Positions 1 through 12,315 of a stretch of DNA of 64,000 nucleotides are shown here, one piece after another. Numbering within the stretch: position 1 is the first letter of the stretch; each line of letters starts with the position of its first letter. The notes beneath the pieces were generated by a model. It was not told the DNA's origin. It searched no databases and saw only the letters and a program-made list of their open reading frames with translations. The DNA lies in NCBI RefSeq assembly GCF_019703515.2, contig NC_059379.1, forward strand, positions 25,794,380-25,858,379. The letters are read 5' to 3'. Origin of the DNA: Myxocyprinus asiaticus (taxonomy: Eukaryota > Chordata > Actinopteri > Cypriniformes > Catostomidae). A program made the position numbers and the translations under genes.

Positions 1-1660
1 AAGAATGTACTTTTTTTGTGTGTGATCTTTACATTTTTATTTGCTATGTCATTAATACCACAATCAATCAGTAAATCTACTGTTAACTGACTGAAAATGA
101 ACAATAGGCCTACCAAAAATGCTCTCATTAAAAATAAGTAATAGATTGCACAATCAATTTTTTAACCCAATAGAATTATTTAACAGTACTTACCTGGAAT
201 AGTTGCTGAGTTATTAAATTAATGTAAACTAATTCTGATGCCACAGTGTCATCTTGGTTTATTGAACTACGATACCACTAGTGCTATAATTATTACACTA
301 TAGAAGACTGAGATTATAGTGCTAAAATTCTGTATGTATGTAGTTCATTGCAAAGAAGTTAGTAATCTTTGGGGAGATGACTGTGTCAGTCAAACCCTGT
401 GTAGAGGGTACCATTACCATAGGTTCTTTTAGTAATAATTCTTTCATTTTTAAAGCATCAGTGTTCAAATCTCTGTAGCCTTATTCAGCGGCATGCTCCA
501 GCTTTCTGTGAGATTAAAAGTAATTCAGGGACACAAAGAGTGGTTCGTGGTCCAAGCAACAGACTTAATGAACACTTTGCAGTGAAAGATTCACCAGCAG
601 TTTGAAGGTAAAGGCAGGCATATGTGAAGACAAACGGAACGGAGGGGCGGATCTTGAAATATTATTTATGGGGTGACAAGGGGGTGGCATGAGGACTGTG
701 AGGGGTGGCAACACCAAAGCAATTGCACATGCAGTCCTACACTATGTCACTATGAATTTGTGTTACAGTTGCATTTCCACAGAGAGACCACATAGTAAAC
801 ATTTTGCACTGTTTTGCTAACATTAAAAGAATGTTTTTTTTTTTTTTACATTTAGATTTAAATGTATTAACATTAAATGCATTTTGTTGCATTTTAACAT
901 AACATTACAAATTAATAACAAACTATCAATCTCCAGAGCACCAAGACATTGTCTATTAAACATATCAACATGTTCTAATTGTTCCTTAGATTGACCAGTG
1001 CTAGATTTCAAACCTTTGACTTCAGTTAATTTTTCTTTGAGTATTCGGTTGATTTATTTTTTAAAGTTGCAGCAGCCACTTTCAACATTTTCACCGTTAT
1101 TGCCTAGGGAAAAAGATAAAGTTTATAGAACACGCATAGACCTTTTGAACTAGGTTTGTGAAAATGACATACAAAACCACTGCTAGAGAAAAAACACATT
1201 TGTGCACCTAGATATTTAACTAAAAACCGTTTACTTAAATATTGCATTTTTGACAACATCCCCATTTGACAACTTGCCCCGGTCTTCCATATCAAAATAA
1301 TCTCTCTTCAATAATGATACCACACTGTTTAGTATCATTTGAAAAATGGAGAAACAAACCATGTGATTAATAAAACTAATTTTAAATTGAGGGCCAGACA
1401 AAAAGTCACCTCATTCAGGCCGAACTGTGTTATTTTGTTAAGAGTGCTTGCACAGACCATGTTATTCTAGAGCTAATAAAGTCCTGTATTTCATTTTTCA
1501 CAGCTGTAATAAGCCACCTGAAAGTGAACATTAACACAAAGTAAGGCCAAAGTAAACTGCATGGACATTTTTATTACAGGTCAACTCCGACTTCATGTGC
1601 ATTGATGTATCATATCTTATAATCGTTCTGTGAAGACTTGAAAACAACTGCAAAATTCTC

Positions 1661-1691
<31 letters not shown>

Positions 1692-2630
1692 TCTGTTCAA
1701 AGAAAACAGAGTTAGTGAGTACAATATGTGCGGAACATGCGAATCTTGACACCGCTGATGGTGGACAATAGACAAGCACTAGAAAGCTCCCCCCCAACAC
1801 ACACACACACACACACAAACAAACATACAAACATGTTTTATAAGCAGCTTTATGAAAAATAAAATAAAAATAATAATAATAAAAAAATAAAAAATAAAAA
1901 TAAAAAAAAACAAGCCCAAAGTCATTAATAATAAGCAGACTTGGCAACTATGACTGTCAGATGCAGAATCACTGTGCACGCACACTGCAGTAGCAGTGAG
2001 CATATTGACTGCTGTTGTAATCAATCATGCGATTGGCTGCAGCAGTCATTTATCCATGGAGGCAGTTCAACATACCGTAAATAAACTCTTACATACCCTC
2101 AACATCAACTACTGTATAACATACTTACATTTATATTTTATACATTGGGATACCAAATGCTGTAGTGGCAATAGCCTACTTTTTCTATGGGGGGGGGGGG
2201 GCGGGGGTACTTGCCACCAGATGCCACCTCTTAAGAGCCACCCCTGAATTCCAGTGCAAGGTATATTTATTCTGATACTAGCTAAAGCAGAAGCAGACAA
2301 CCTGTCACATAACCTTTAATGCTTTAAGTGACTTCCTATGACAGTTGTTTTTCAGTACTACTTGCAAAAAGTCTGCAGGAATAGAAATCAATGACACAGG
2401 AGAGAGAGAGATAGGGAAAGAGTGAGAGAAAAAGAGTAGCTGATACAGACTGTTATATAGGAAATCTATTCAATGCTGTTTGCAGATTTTGTTCAGCTCT
2501 TTCTGCACACCGAATGAGGACTAAAAATCAGTGCAATTTAAAAAGGGTATGTATTTATTATTATTATTATTATTATATCAATGAATATGTGTGGTATTCT
2601 GGGTAGGGTGGAAATGAATACCCTTATCCC
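1..2630. other. 5' flanking region, no gene recognised
   Basis: No open frame here resembles a known protein; the longest frames run through low-complexity DNA. It holds a poly-T run at 1661-1683, a (CA)n tract at about 1796-1817, an A/T-rich low-complexity stretch at about 1855-1912 and a G-run at 2190-2210. GGGGTGGC-like words at about 665-715 and, reverse complemented, at about 2212-2245 may mark ends of an old repeat, but I could not define one. It is the presumed distal upstream region of the shisa6-like gene. Confidence 0.5.
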
Positions 2631-2632
2631 TG

Positions 2633-2754
<122 letters not shown>

Positions 2755-2921
2755 ACATAGACGAACATAGACAGGCTGTGACGCCAGAATTTGATACAAG
2801 ACCGAAAGACGGTAGGCGGACCGTTCAGATGGGTCTGTTTCAGGATAGGATACTGACTGCCACTTCACTTCACCTTGGCAAGAGCTACAGTAGCACACCC
2901 GATTAAAGCTTTAAAGTGAAG

Positions 2922-3516
2922 GTAAGTGCTGATTAAAATGTACTATTGATGTAATCACATAAAAGAATACATAAATTATACGTGTGTAGGCTATATGTAT
3001 AGCCATATGATATTTAATAAATGACCATGCTGTACGTAAGCGATAAATCTATAAAAGTAATACATTCGCGCACTTGATGACAACATAAAAATAGCTTTTA
3101 ATGCCAGCAGAAGTGTTTTTTTCCCCCAATGTAAAGTTATATAATTGTGTGACTCCCTTGTTCATCCGTGAAGGCAATAATAATAATAATAAAAAATCCA
3201 CATGCATGCAACTCTAATTCAGGTATATTGCCATGCCTCTCTGTGGTTACAAACAGGCAGGCTATATTTGTGCCATATATGTAGTGCTTTGAAATTAAGA
3301 GCCAGAAATGCAGGGATCTAATGCAATTATGGTTTATATAACGATGAAATCTGTAAAAACATAAATTAATGTAAATAGTCTACACAAATAAAATCAGAGA
3401 AGAAAGAAAGACAGTGCCCTGGTGAATGCCGTGAGCTCGTTGCAAACTCACACATTTATCACATTTAGTCTACAACCTTTTAGTTAACAATGAAGTTAAT
3501 CTCTTCTTCTTCCCAG
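2922..3516 (+). other. candidate intron in the shisa6 5'UTR
   Basis: A consensus donor (GAAG followed by GTAAGT at 2922-2927) pairs with a strong acceptor: a pyrimidine stretch from about 3500, then CCCAG ending at 3516. Spliced, this would join a non-coding leader exon ending at 2921 to the exon holding the start codon at 3804. The motifs are seen; their use is inferred. No TATA box or initiator was identified, so the transcription start is unknown. Confidence 0.3.
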
Positions 3517-3803
3517 AGCAAGATACAAGATGTAAAGGCATGTTTGACAGAAGTTCATCGGGAATCCCAACAGTAACGTCCAGCTAAGTCAAAGAGAAGC
3601 AGCGATGTTACCTTAACGAGCGTCTGTTTTACAAAAACACGATTAAATGAATGGCGCCTTTCATCAGTATCTCCACAAGAACCTAATATCGTCAGGGATG
3701 CGGGGGAAAGCTGACTTCAGAACTGCAGCAACCTTGTAGCATCGAGTGCGCTTGAAGCGGAAATCGAAGTGAGCTGTCCAGGGTCCTGAAAACACTCCGA
3801 ACC

Positions 3804-4348
3804 ATGGGTATACAACACTTTCTGCTGCTTCTCATTTATTTGGATCCCCTGAACGTGCTTTGTACCTTGACGGCCAAACGAGTCAAACCTGCGCCCAAAA
3901 GGACGCAGAAGGCGAAAGAACTTAACAACACCACCACAGTCATACCTTCAGCGTCCACGCAGCGGATCACGCAGGTTCGCCCGTCACACACCCACGAGAC
4001 CTGCCTGGGTTACTTCGACGTGAGCGGACAGTTCGATAAGGAGTTCGAGTGCAATAACACCGACCACCGCTACTGCTGCGGATCGTGTTACTTGCGCTTC
4101 TGTTGCCAATTTAAAGGCAACCGGTTAGATCAGAAAACGTGCAAGAATTACCAAAAACCGGACTGGGTGAAAACTGTGCCCCCATCTCCTGTTCCAACAG
4201 GTGATACTTATGATCCGAGTATGGACCAAACGAACATGGCGGTGTACATTACCTGTGGTGTGATTGCTTTCATTATAGTTCTTGGGGTTTCAACAAAAGT
4301 CGCATATGACAAAGCAACCCAACCGCCTCAGGAAATGAACATTCACAG
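3804..4348 (+). CDS. shisa6: Shisa6-like protein, coding exon 1 (signal peptide, Shisa domain, transmembrane helix)
   Basis: Shisa6 is a type I membrane auxiliary subunit of AMPA-type glutamate receptors at synapses. The exon encodes 181 residues plus two bases. The hydrophobic start (about residues 1-20) is a signal peptide. Residues 67-113 are the Shisa cysteine domain, with cysteines at 67, 83, 91, 92, 95, 100, 101 and 113 and the motif YFDVSGQFDKEFECNN. NxT sequons lie at 41, 42 and 84. One transmembrane helix spans about 145-165, then the tail motif PPQEMNIH. The start sits in a strong context (ACCATGG). The frame ends four bases into the intron (stop at 4350-4352), but the GTAAGC donor at 4349 joins it in phase 2 to exon 2, giving NIHRALADILRQQ as in vertebrate SHISA6. 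SHISA7 and SHISA9 have different ectodomain motifs, so shisa6 is preferred; a duplicate-genome paralogue cannot be excluded. Confidence 0.93.
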
Positions 4349-4778
4349 GTAAGCAACACAGTGGACATCTCACATTACCCTACAGTTAAAAAAACTGCAG
4401 ATGATTGAAAACATGTACAATTTAAGCAGGAATTTTGTAAGTTCTGAATTGTTGAAAATGTCTCAAAGATCAAATCACAGCAATTGCAAATGAAGATATT
4501 TGAGCTTTGATGTGATTGCTGCAGTCATACATGTAAATTTCAAAATTGAAAGCACTGATCCCAGTGATAGATAACAACTCAATTGGATTGGATAGAAGTG
4601 CTCTCACCAGCTGCAATGTCTGCGCTCTTTTGTTTCGCCTGTGGCCCATATGGATTTTAAAATGTGGAAACGGTTGTGATCAAGATCCCAAGAGTTTTAA
4701 TATGCCCCCGTAGCACTAGTACAGAGCAAACACCCTTCAGTTTGGTATTTGGATGAAAAATGATGGTACATTACAGAC

Positions 4779-5995
4779 CAGGGACTAAAAACAATTCAAG
4801 GAACGAAAACGGAAACCGAAAACGAACAAAATTTTTAGCAGAATGTAATGGAAAACAAAGTGATTTTCAATTGTTCCAGAGTGAAAATGATATTTTTAAA
4901 TGCTGGTAACCGGTTATAACTGATTAATTTTGTTTCTATATTTTTTTTTTTTCATGAAACTAAAGGCCAAAGGGTTTATCACAGTAATTTTTTGGAACTA
5001 CACCACTTCATGTTGCCCGAAAAAAATGAAACATGTGCTTTGATCCTGAAGGAAACCACGGCATCACACATTTCTTTGCCTTATTGCCCATTGTGGATGT
5101 TGCATTCTCCAAATGAAGACCTTTTTAACAACTATATACAATTACTACATATACTGTACATGCACAGTTAATACAAATACAAGGAAAACATTATTAGAGG
5201 TAAAAAGTACATTTCTCAGTTTCTTCACTGAATTATTGTTAGATATGATGCATTAATACAGATTTGATGCTGCCGGGTTTTGACTCAGAAGCAGATCTGT
5301 AAATATAATTATACCTAACTGTTAATTAACTCCTTGTATTATAAATAAATCCACCACACATGAAAAAAAGGCTTATTTTCACTTATTTTGGTGAGGCAAG
5401 TGGCATATTTTGGTCTTGTTTTTCCAGACCATGTTGCTTGTTTCTCTTGCAAGATCTGGCAACACTGCAATCGATATTTCACCCACCGCTTAGTGCAGAG
5501 TACTGTCATTTTTAAAAGAACATTATTAAACATTCTTTTATCTTGTTCTAACCGGCAACTGTGGCAGATCTCACTTCCTTCCCTATCAAGGAGGAAGCGG
5601 GAGCCAGCTGGACAGATCACGTAGACTTTATTTACATACAGTTCACATAGAAACAACATACACAGTGCGCTTTGGCAAACACGCTGGCAGACACGCACAC
5701 AGCCCCGTGCGACGCTCACTCTGTCGACTTTTCAGCCCAATGCAGACTGCACATGACAAGCGGGCTGTGTGCAACTCTCTCTCTCTCCCGTACTGGCGTC
5801 CCCGACTCCTCTTTATCTCTCTCCTGCTGACTGGGTAACTTAGCGCCAGGCATCCACCCTGATGGCCCGGCCACACCCTCCTCCTCATCACAACAACATT
5901 TTGGAAAGGATTCTGTGGAACTTCTGAAAAGGAACGAAAAAATACAGTTTTTGCTCAGAGTGAACCGAATAAAAACATTTCCTTTTTAGTACCTG
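4779..5995. mobile_element. hAT-type non-autonomous DNA transposon, 1.2 kb
   Basis: The ends are inverted: CAGGGACTAAAAA at the left and TTTTTAGTACCTG at the right (12 of 13 match). They are flanked by a perfect 8-bp duplication, TTACAGAC (4771-4778 and 5996-6003). An 8-bp duplication with CAG-type ends is the hAT signature. No transposase frame is seen inside, so it was mobilised by another element. It lies in shisa6 intron 1. Confidence 0.85.
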
Positions 5996-6295
5996 TTACA
6001 GACGCTTATATTTTCCACTTCATTTAACGTGCCCAATAAGCACAGATTTCGTAACTCATTTCAAAGTATCTCTCTCTCACACACACACACACACACACCG
6101 TTTACGCAGGGGAAGAAGATGTTTCTCTCAATGTTCATTGGCCAGTTGGTTCATTACAATGGATTGGCAGCTCTGATGTGGTGGGGTTCAGAACATTTTA
6201 ATGGTGCAAATCAATGATTTCATAACATCTGTTTTCTTTTCACATCTGTGATACCAAAACAGTTTATCTCACTGCACATCCATATTGCTTACAGT

Positions 6296-7966
6296 CAGTG
6301 GCGGGCCATGCATTTAAAGTCTAGGCCTTCAGTGTGATTCATGCCATTAAGAAAACACAGTTTCACAATGAATAAGACACCCTATGCCTTTGGGCATCAT
6401 ACATTATGTCGCAACTAACTAGTAATACCAATTGGCATTTTAAAAACCTGTCCATGCACGAAAGCCAGAACTTGAAATGACACTTAATGCTCAAGTAAGC
6501 CTAATTGTAACTGCAGCATGACTGTTTTGTGAAATGAACGTCTCCCAAACAGACATTCAAAAATCATAATTTTTCATATGACTCTACCAAGGAGGTCTAT
6601 AATACCTGGAAAAATCTATCTAATAATATTTGTGATTTAAATGATGTTTGCAATAAATTTCATTTCATCAGGGTACACGGTTATACTGCGTTCCTTTCAA
6701 GTTGGATGTGGGATATTCCTACTTGATATCTCCGACCATAAATGCATTCCATTCCCCGATATTCGGAAGATGACGTTTAAGGAAACAAAACTGCAATGCT
6801 CCCGTTAGCTCAGCAGGGGTTTGACTCTCATTAGAGATGTCTCCTAGCAACCCAACTGATAAACAATGCTGCAGCGCTAGCATTTGTGCTTCAGGTGTAA
6901 GATTATCAAAAGAGATTATAATTTACCATGTTTTATACACCTGTTTCTGCAGGCGTTTGTTAAACAAGCTTTAATATCATGTAATGTGGAAACGAACTCA
7001 TTTATCGATATTACTTAATAAAGTGGATGTTTATCACTTACTTTGTATATCTCCCTGAGTGTCGACATGTTTGTGTGACATCATGCCCCTGCATCTTGGC
7101 GAAATCGGAGTTGAGAATTTCTGCATGAGCCTACAAGTTGTAATTCTGACTTCAAGATGCATTCCATTGTACTTTTCCTAGTAGGAAGTTGTAAAATCCG
7201 ACTTTCCAAGTTGAATGGAACGCAGCACTACTTTTCAAAACTTGATCCGACACTGAATGCTCAAGCAAGCCTAATTTACACTTAGAAAACTCCTGATGTT
7301 GCTATAACAATGCAAAAAGCACTTACCAATTTACTTGAAGTGAAAATCAGTTCTCCTTTCCTGTTTAATAAATTAAGCAATCACACGATCATGCAGAACA
7401 TTTCGTGTTTTTAAATCCACAAGGATCTCTTTCTCAGTGGTGATGTGGCAGTGACAGCCAACTCATCAGTAAGATCTTGTACTTTTTGCTCTTGAATTAC
7501 GTACATCACTTAAAGCATGATTACGTCACTCGAGGCCAGCTAGAAGGCCTTGACTGGGACATATCCTAAAGATCACACCCACCAAGAACAAATAAATTAA
7601 TCTGATTTGCTGATGAATCTAACAATCTGACATTAGTTGCTCATTCATTTGCACTGTTGAGGGATTCTGTAGAAATTCTGAAGGCCTGCGGGGGTGGAGC
7701 TCAGACTCAAGTGATGCTTCTGTTAACGAGCTTGGCTTCGGGCATGCCATTTGTGAAACAGTTGTCACACTTTGCTTGTAAGCATTAAGGAATAAATTCT
7801 GACTGGATAAACTTTTAGTTTTTCTCTTATTTGTTTGTAGATTAATTAAGAGTGGAAAGCGATTAAAAATACATAGGCAAAAAGGTAACTGAGAATGAAA
7901 GGATGAAAAATATGTATTTATTTGGCCAGCAGAGAAGGCTTTGCTGGCCCTGAGAAATCGCCACTG
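6296..7966 (+). mobile_element. hAT-type non-autonomous element, family copy 1 (full length)
   Basis: 1671 bp starting CAGTGGCGGGCC and ending ATCGCCACTG, so the outer 8 bp are inverted. The flanks CTTACAGT (6288-6295) and CTTCTAGT (7967-7974) match at 6 of 8 positions, a worn 8-bp duplication. An inner inverted pair lies within it: CTGCGTTCC...AAGTTGGA near 6686 against CCAAGTTGAATGGAACGCAG near 7227, suggesting an older nested element or a composite origin. No transposase is recognised. It lies in shisa6 intron 1. Copies occur at 9090-10435 (inverted) and 29103-30719 (same orientation). Confidence 0.85.
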
Positions 7967-8604
7967 CTTCTAGTATAATATAATATAAACAACGATTTAG
8001 CTCACTCCTCCTGACAATTCTCCCTGCATCCCTCTCTCCACCTCAACTCCAATTTTTCTCTTCTTAGTAATGTCTGGGCAGATCTCAGAGCTTGAGTCGA
8101 GTTATATACAGTACTTGAGCCATCTATTATAGCCAGCAAACTGTTGAACATGAACATGTGAACGTATGAAACATAATTTACGCACGCTTCTTGCCCTGGT
8201 GGTGGAACCGATATCTGCTAAAGCACTAAAACTGGGTGTCCTGTTTGAAAGTCTACAAACACAGATTAATGGCAACAAGCAAATAAACAAACAAACAAAA
8301 AAACAAACTGAAAGTGCATGCAGTAGGACAGTATGTTGTTGACTGTCAATTAAGGTAGTGTAGTGTAACAGATGCAAAAAATAATTCAATTTCTCTGGTA
8401 TTCCAGGCTTTCATATCACACAGTTTGTTTGGTATTCTGATCCTCAAGGCCACATATACACCATGTGCAACCCTATAAATATTGAAATGTGGCTCACTGA
8501 TGATTATTTACATATTGTGTTTTGATAGTGGAAATCTGTTACCCAAACTTTGTTGCATTATTGTTGCATTTTCCTATTATATAGCTCAAATATTTTCTCC
8601 ACAG

Positions 8605-8765
8605 AGCCCTAGCAGATATACTTAGACAACAAGGACCAATTCCTATATCGCAGTACGACTGTGAGAACTTTGCGGCGATGAACAGCTCACCCAAAGGCAA
8701 CACGCCACAGCGAACAGGATCCAAAAACCACTACACCCCTGTTCATGGCTCAAAGTCAAATCACG
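8605..8765 (+). CDS. shisa6: Shisa6-like protein, coding exon 2 (proximal cytoplasmic tail)
   Basis: The acceptor is CTCCACAG ending at 8604 and the donor is GTAAGA from 8766. The first base completes the exon 1 arginine codon. The exon then encodes ALADILRQQGPIPI, followed by a serine/asparagine-rich stretch containing NTPQRTGSKNHYTPV, and ends in phase 1. ALADILRQQGPIPI and the SKNHYTPV segment match what I know of vertebrate SHISA6 just after the membrane helix. The exon sits alone between two inverted hAT copies (6296-7966 and 9090-10435), so its single-exon inclusion may be subject to RNA folding. Confidence 0.92.
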
Positions 8766-9089
8766 GTAAGAGACCTGAAATTATTTACCTGTCTTTTTGC
8801 ATATATCAATCTTGTAATCTTGAAATATACTGGCCTGCAAAAGTAAAATGCAAATAACTACATAAACACTGAATCTGAGAAATATGGTTTCTAATTTTAA
8901 ACCAACTCACTTGGTTTTAGTGTGGATTGTTTAGTGACTGCAATTTTCATACTCCGTTTTCTCAGAATCTGAGCATAGTTGAGACAGATCATAGTCTTAG
9001 AGACTTGATTTAATTTATAACTCAGTTTTAAAATGTGTTGTCACTATGTTTTGCCTTAGCACAGCAGTACATCTCAGTCTTAATGGAAA

Positions 9090-10435
9090 AATGAATGAGC
9101 AACTAATGTCAGATTGTCAGATTCATCAGCCAATCAGATTGATTTATTTGTTCTTGGTGGGTGTGATCTTTAGGATATGTCCCAGTCAAGGCCTTCTAGC
9201 TGGCCTCGAGTGACGTAATCATGCTTTAAGTGATGTATGTAATTCAAGAGCAAAAAGCATGAGATCTTACTGACAAGTCAGCTGTCACTGTCACATCACC
9301 ACTGAGAAAGAGATCCTTATGGATTTAAAAACACGAAATGTTCTGCATGACCGTGTGATTGCTTAATTTATTAAACAGGAAAGGAGAACTGATTTTCATT
9401 TCAAGTAAATTGGTAAGTGCTTTTTGCATTGTTATAGCAACATCAGGAGTTTTCTAAGTGTAAATTAGGCTTGCTTGAGCATTCAGTGTCGGATCAAGTT
9501 TTGAAAAGTAGTGCTGCGTTCCATTCAACTTGGAAAGTCGGATTTTACAACTTCCTACTAGGAAAAGTGCAATGGAATGCATCTTGAAGTCAGAATTACA
9601 ACTTGTAGGCTCATGCAGAAATTCTCAACTCCGATTTCGCCAAGATGCAGGTTCATGATGTCACACAAACATGTCGACACTCAGGGAGATATACAAAGTA
9701 AGTGATAAACATTCACTTTATTAAGTAATATCGATAAATGAGTTCGTTTCCACATTACATGATATTAAAGCTTGTTTAACAAACGCCTGCAGAAACAAGT
9801 GTATAAAACATGGTAAATTATAATCTCTTTTGATAATCTTACACCTGAAGCACAAATGCTAGTGCTGCAGCATTGTTTATCAGTTGGGTTGCTAGGAGAC
9901 ATCTCTAATGAGAGTCAAACCCCTGCTAAGCTAACGGGAGCATTGCAGTTTTGTTTCCTTAAACGTCATCTTCCGAATATCGGGGAATGGAATGCGTTTA
10001 TGGTCGGAGATATCAAGTAGGAATATCCCACATCCAACCTGAATGGAACGCAGCATAACCGTGTACCCTGAAGAAATTAAATTTATTGCAAGCAACATTT
10101 AAATCGCAAATATTATTAGATAGATTTTTCCAGGTATTATAGACCTCCTTGGTAGGTTCATATGAAAAATTATGATTTTTGAATGTCTGTTCGGGAGACG
10201 TTCATTTCACAAAACTGCAGTTAAAATTAAGCTTGCTTGAGCATTAAGTGTCGTTTCAAGTTCTGGCTTTTGTGCGTGGACGTGTTTTTAAAATGTCAAT
10301 TGGTATTACTAGTTAGCTGCGACATAATGTATGATACCCAAAGGCATAGGGTGTCTTATTCATTGTGAAACTGTGTTTTCTTAATGACATGAATCACACT
10401 GAAGGCCTAGACTTTAAATGCACGGCCCGCCACTG
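9090..10435 (-). mobile_element. hAT-type non-autonomous element, family copy 2 (inverted, truncated)
   Basis: Reverse complement of most of the 6296-7966 element, with near-identical text over about 1.35 kb. The intact end is at 10435 (CCCGCCACTG). The other end stops at about 9090 within AATGAATGAGC, so the terminal 317 bp or so, including that end's inverted repeat, is missing. No target duplication can be assigned. It lies in shisa6 intron 2, 0.3 kb past exon 2. Confidence 0.85.
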
Positions 10436-10455
10436 ATATATATACACTGTATATG

Positions 10456-10650
10456 CAGGGGCGGACTGGCCATAGGGAGAACCAAGACTTTTCCCGGTGG
10501 GCCGGCCACGAAAGGAGGCCACATGGGCCGCGATATGCTGAAACGGGCCACCACGTTATGCCGAACGGGCCATGACAGGCTGAAGAGGGCCGCAAAGAGG
10601 TGCAGCGATATGCCAAAGGGGCCGTGATATGTAGAAAAGGACAGCGACAC
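10456..10650 (+). mobile_element. repeat fragment with CAGGGGCGGACTGG end
   Basis: Starts with CAGGGGCGGACTGGCC, which has the form of a hAT terminus, followed by GGGCC-rich sequence and GATATGTAGAAAAGGACAGC. The same text, diverged and reverse complemented, lies at about 39630-39790. The opposite end runs into a (TA)n tract, so boundaries and duplication cannot be set. Short open frames across it are not genes. Confidence 0.55.
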
Positions 10651-10681
10651 ATTGTGTGTACATATATATGTATATAATATT

Positions 10682-10684
<3 letters not shown>

Positions 10685-10742
<58 letters not shown>
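10685..10742. repeat. (TA)n microsatellite
   Basis: About 28 uninterrupted TA units between the repeat fragment and a short minisatellite. Confidence 0.95.
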
Positions 10743-10747
<5 letters not shown>

Positions 10748-10773
10748 TATGTTATAATTCTATGTGCACCAGT

Positions 10774-10905
10774 GTGCAGTTAGTATCTACCATTATTTTC
10801 ACCGGGGTTGGGGTGCAAATAATATCTGCCACTATTTGCACTGGGGTGTAAATAGCATATACCATTATTTGCTCCAGGGTGCAAATAGCATCTGCCAATG
10901 AAAAA
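10774..10905. repeat. short minisatellite, 33-39 bp unit, about 3.5 copies
   Basis: Units start at 10774, 10813, 10846 and 10879 with GTGCARWTA-like words, each followed by ATCTRCCAYTATTT and then a GGGGT-type block. Units are diverged, so the array is old. Confidence 0.6.
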
Positions 10906-12315
10906 ACACAAAATCTTCCAATGAGTATTCCAATGTTTTTGCTTTGAGTCAACTTGGCTGTTGTCGCCAAGTTCATGCATCCCCTTTAATAGAGCCACAT
11001 ACTTACGTCAAAGCCTATTTTAATAAAGTTCTTGCTTTATGTGTCTTTGGGTTGAAAAATTATGTTCAAATGTTATCGGAACAAGTATAGTTCCACCACG
11101 AGCTGATTTTTTTTTTTTACTAGTTCCACAATTGTTTTGACAAACACCTGTAGACTGGACATAAATGATTTGCTTACGGTGGTCCTGGGATGTACACAAT
11201 ATCTTCTCTCTCAAGTGACTCGAGAATGATTTGATATCAACCAAAGTGCTTGCATAAAACAAATTACTTGATTAGAAATTTAGAGAAGCTCTTTCCCAAA
11301 ACAATTTGTATGTGTTGCTGAAGGACAGTTTAAGTACTGCACTGGAAGTGTTTCTGTACCCGTATGTGTGTATTTGCTCAAATATTGCTTTAAGAGATCA
11401 GCACTGCATGCATACAATTTGTCTGGGTCATTAAACTAAGATGTAATTAGTTTAACTAAGAATTGGAATGCCAATGGGCAATTTCATAATGATACAGGCC
11501 TACACATTTTTAACACATTGCCTCCCCATTTCTAGATTTACTAGTTAATATCAAAGTTAACCAGGCTATAAAACGTACTTAGGTCATGACTATGATTTCT
11601 TCCTGCAGTTTGGAAAGACTTGGCTACATCCTCATATGAGGACATCAGAGCTGACGGCACTTGTGTGTTTCTCCTGTAGCACATATCATTTAAGCTGCAT
11701 CTCAAATTCTCAACCTTATGTCAAGGTTGAACACGCTTTTAGAATTTTCTTAGGAGGCCAATATAACAGCCTGTTAAATTCAGCTACATAGACTTGTAAC
11801 AGCACATCATAATGAATTCTCCACAAGACTGGCCACCTGTGCACAAGATGCTTGTGGCTTCTTGGGGTTTATATGAAAAGAGGTTTATTGTCTGTTTTAT
11901 TTGCTGTATTGCATTCAGTATCCCCTGCCTCATATTTATTTTTGTATTTGATTCAGAGGACAGTGTCAGATCTTGCTCTTACATATGTGCTATATCAATA
12001 TGAGTTGACCCTGTTTGTTTTGTTTTGTTCAATTTTGTCCAACTGTTCATAGTGATCCAAAGCAAAAATATTTTTGAGGTTGAAACAAACCAGTTCTCAG
12101 CATAAGCTAGCAGTCTGCAATGCCTCTGTAAACAAGATGTTAACATATGCTCTTTTAATCCATTTAATACCTGCCATTTAATTTTATGAAAAACATGAAT
12201 TGTTATCCTTAAGTAGTGACAGATTAATTACTTCCACAGATTAACTTGCCCAGTCATGACAGGACTATAATTTTACACAAGTGTTTGGTGAAGTTTTGGT
12301 ATCATCTCTCATAAC
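10906..12315. other. intron 2 stretch, nothing recognised
   Basis: No coding similarity, clear terminal repeats or simple repeat longer than a 10-base T run at about 11107 was seen. Frames of 60-80 codons on either strand have no recognisable domain. Confidence 0.4.

Noticed and set aside
10418..10650. Frames on both strands in GGCC-rich DNA
   Set aside because: They coincide with a repeat fragment found again at 39630-39790, so they are not a gene.
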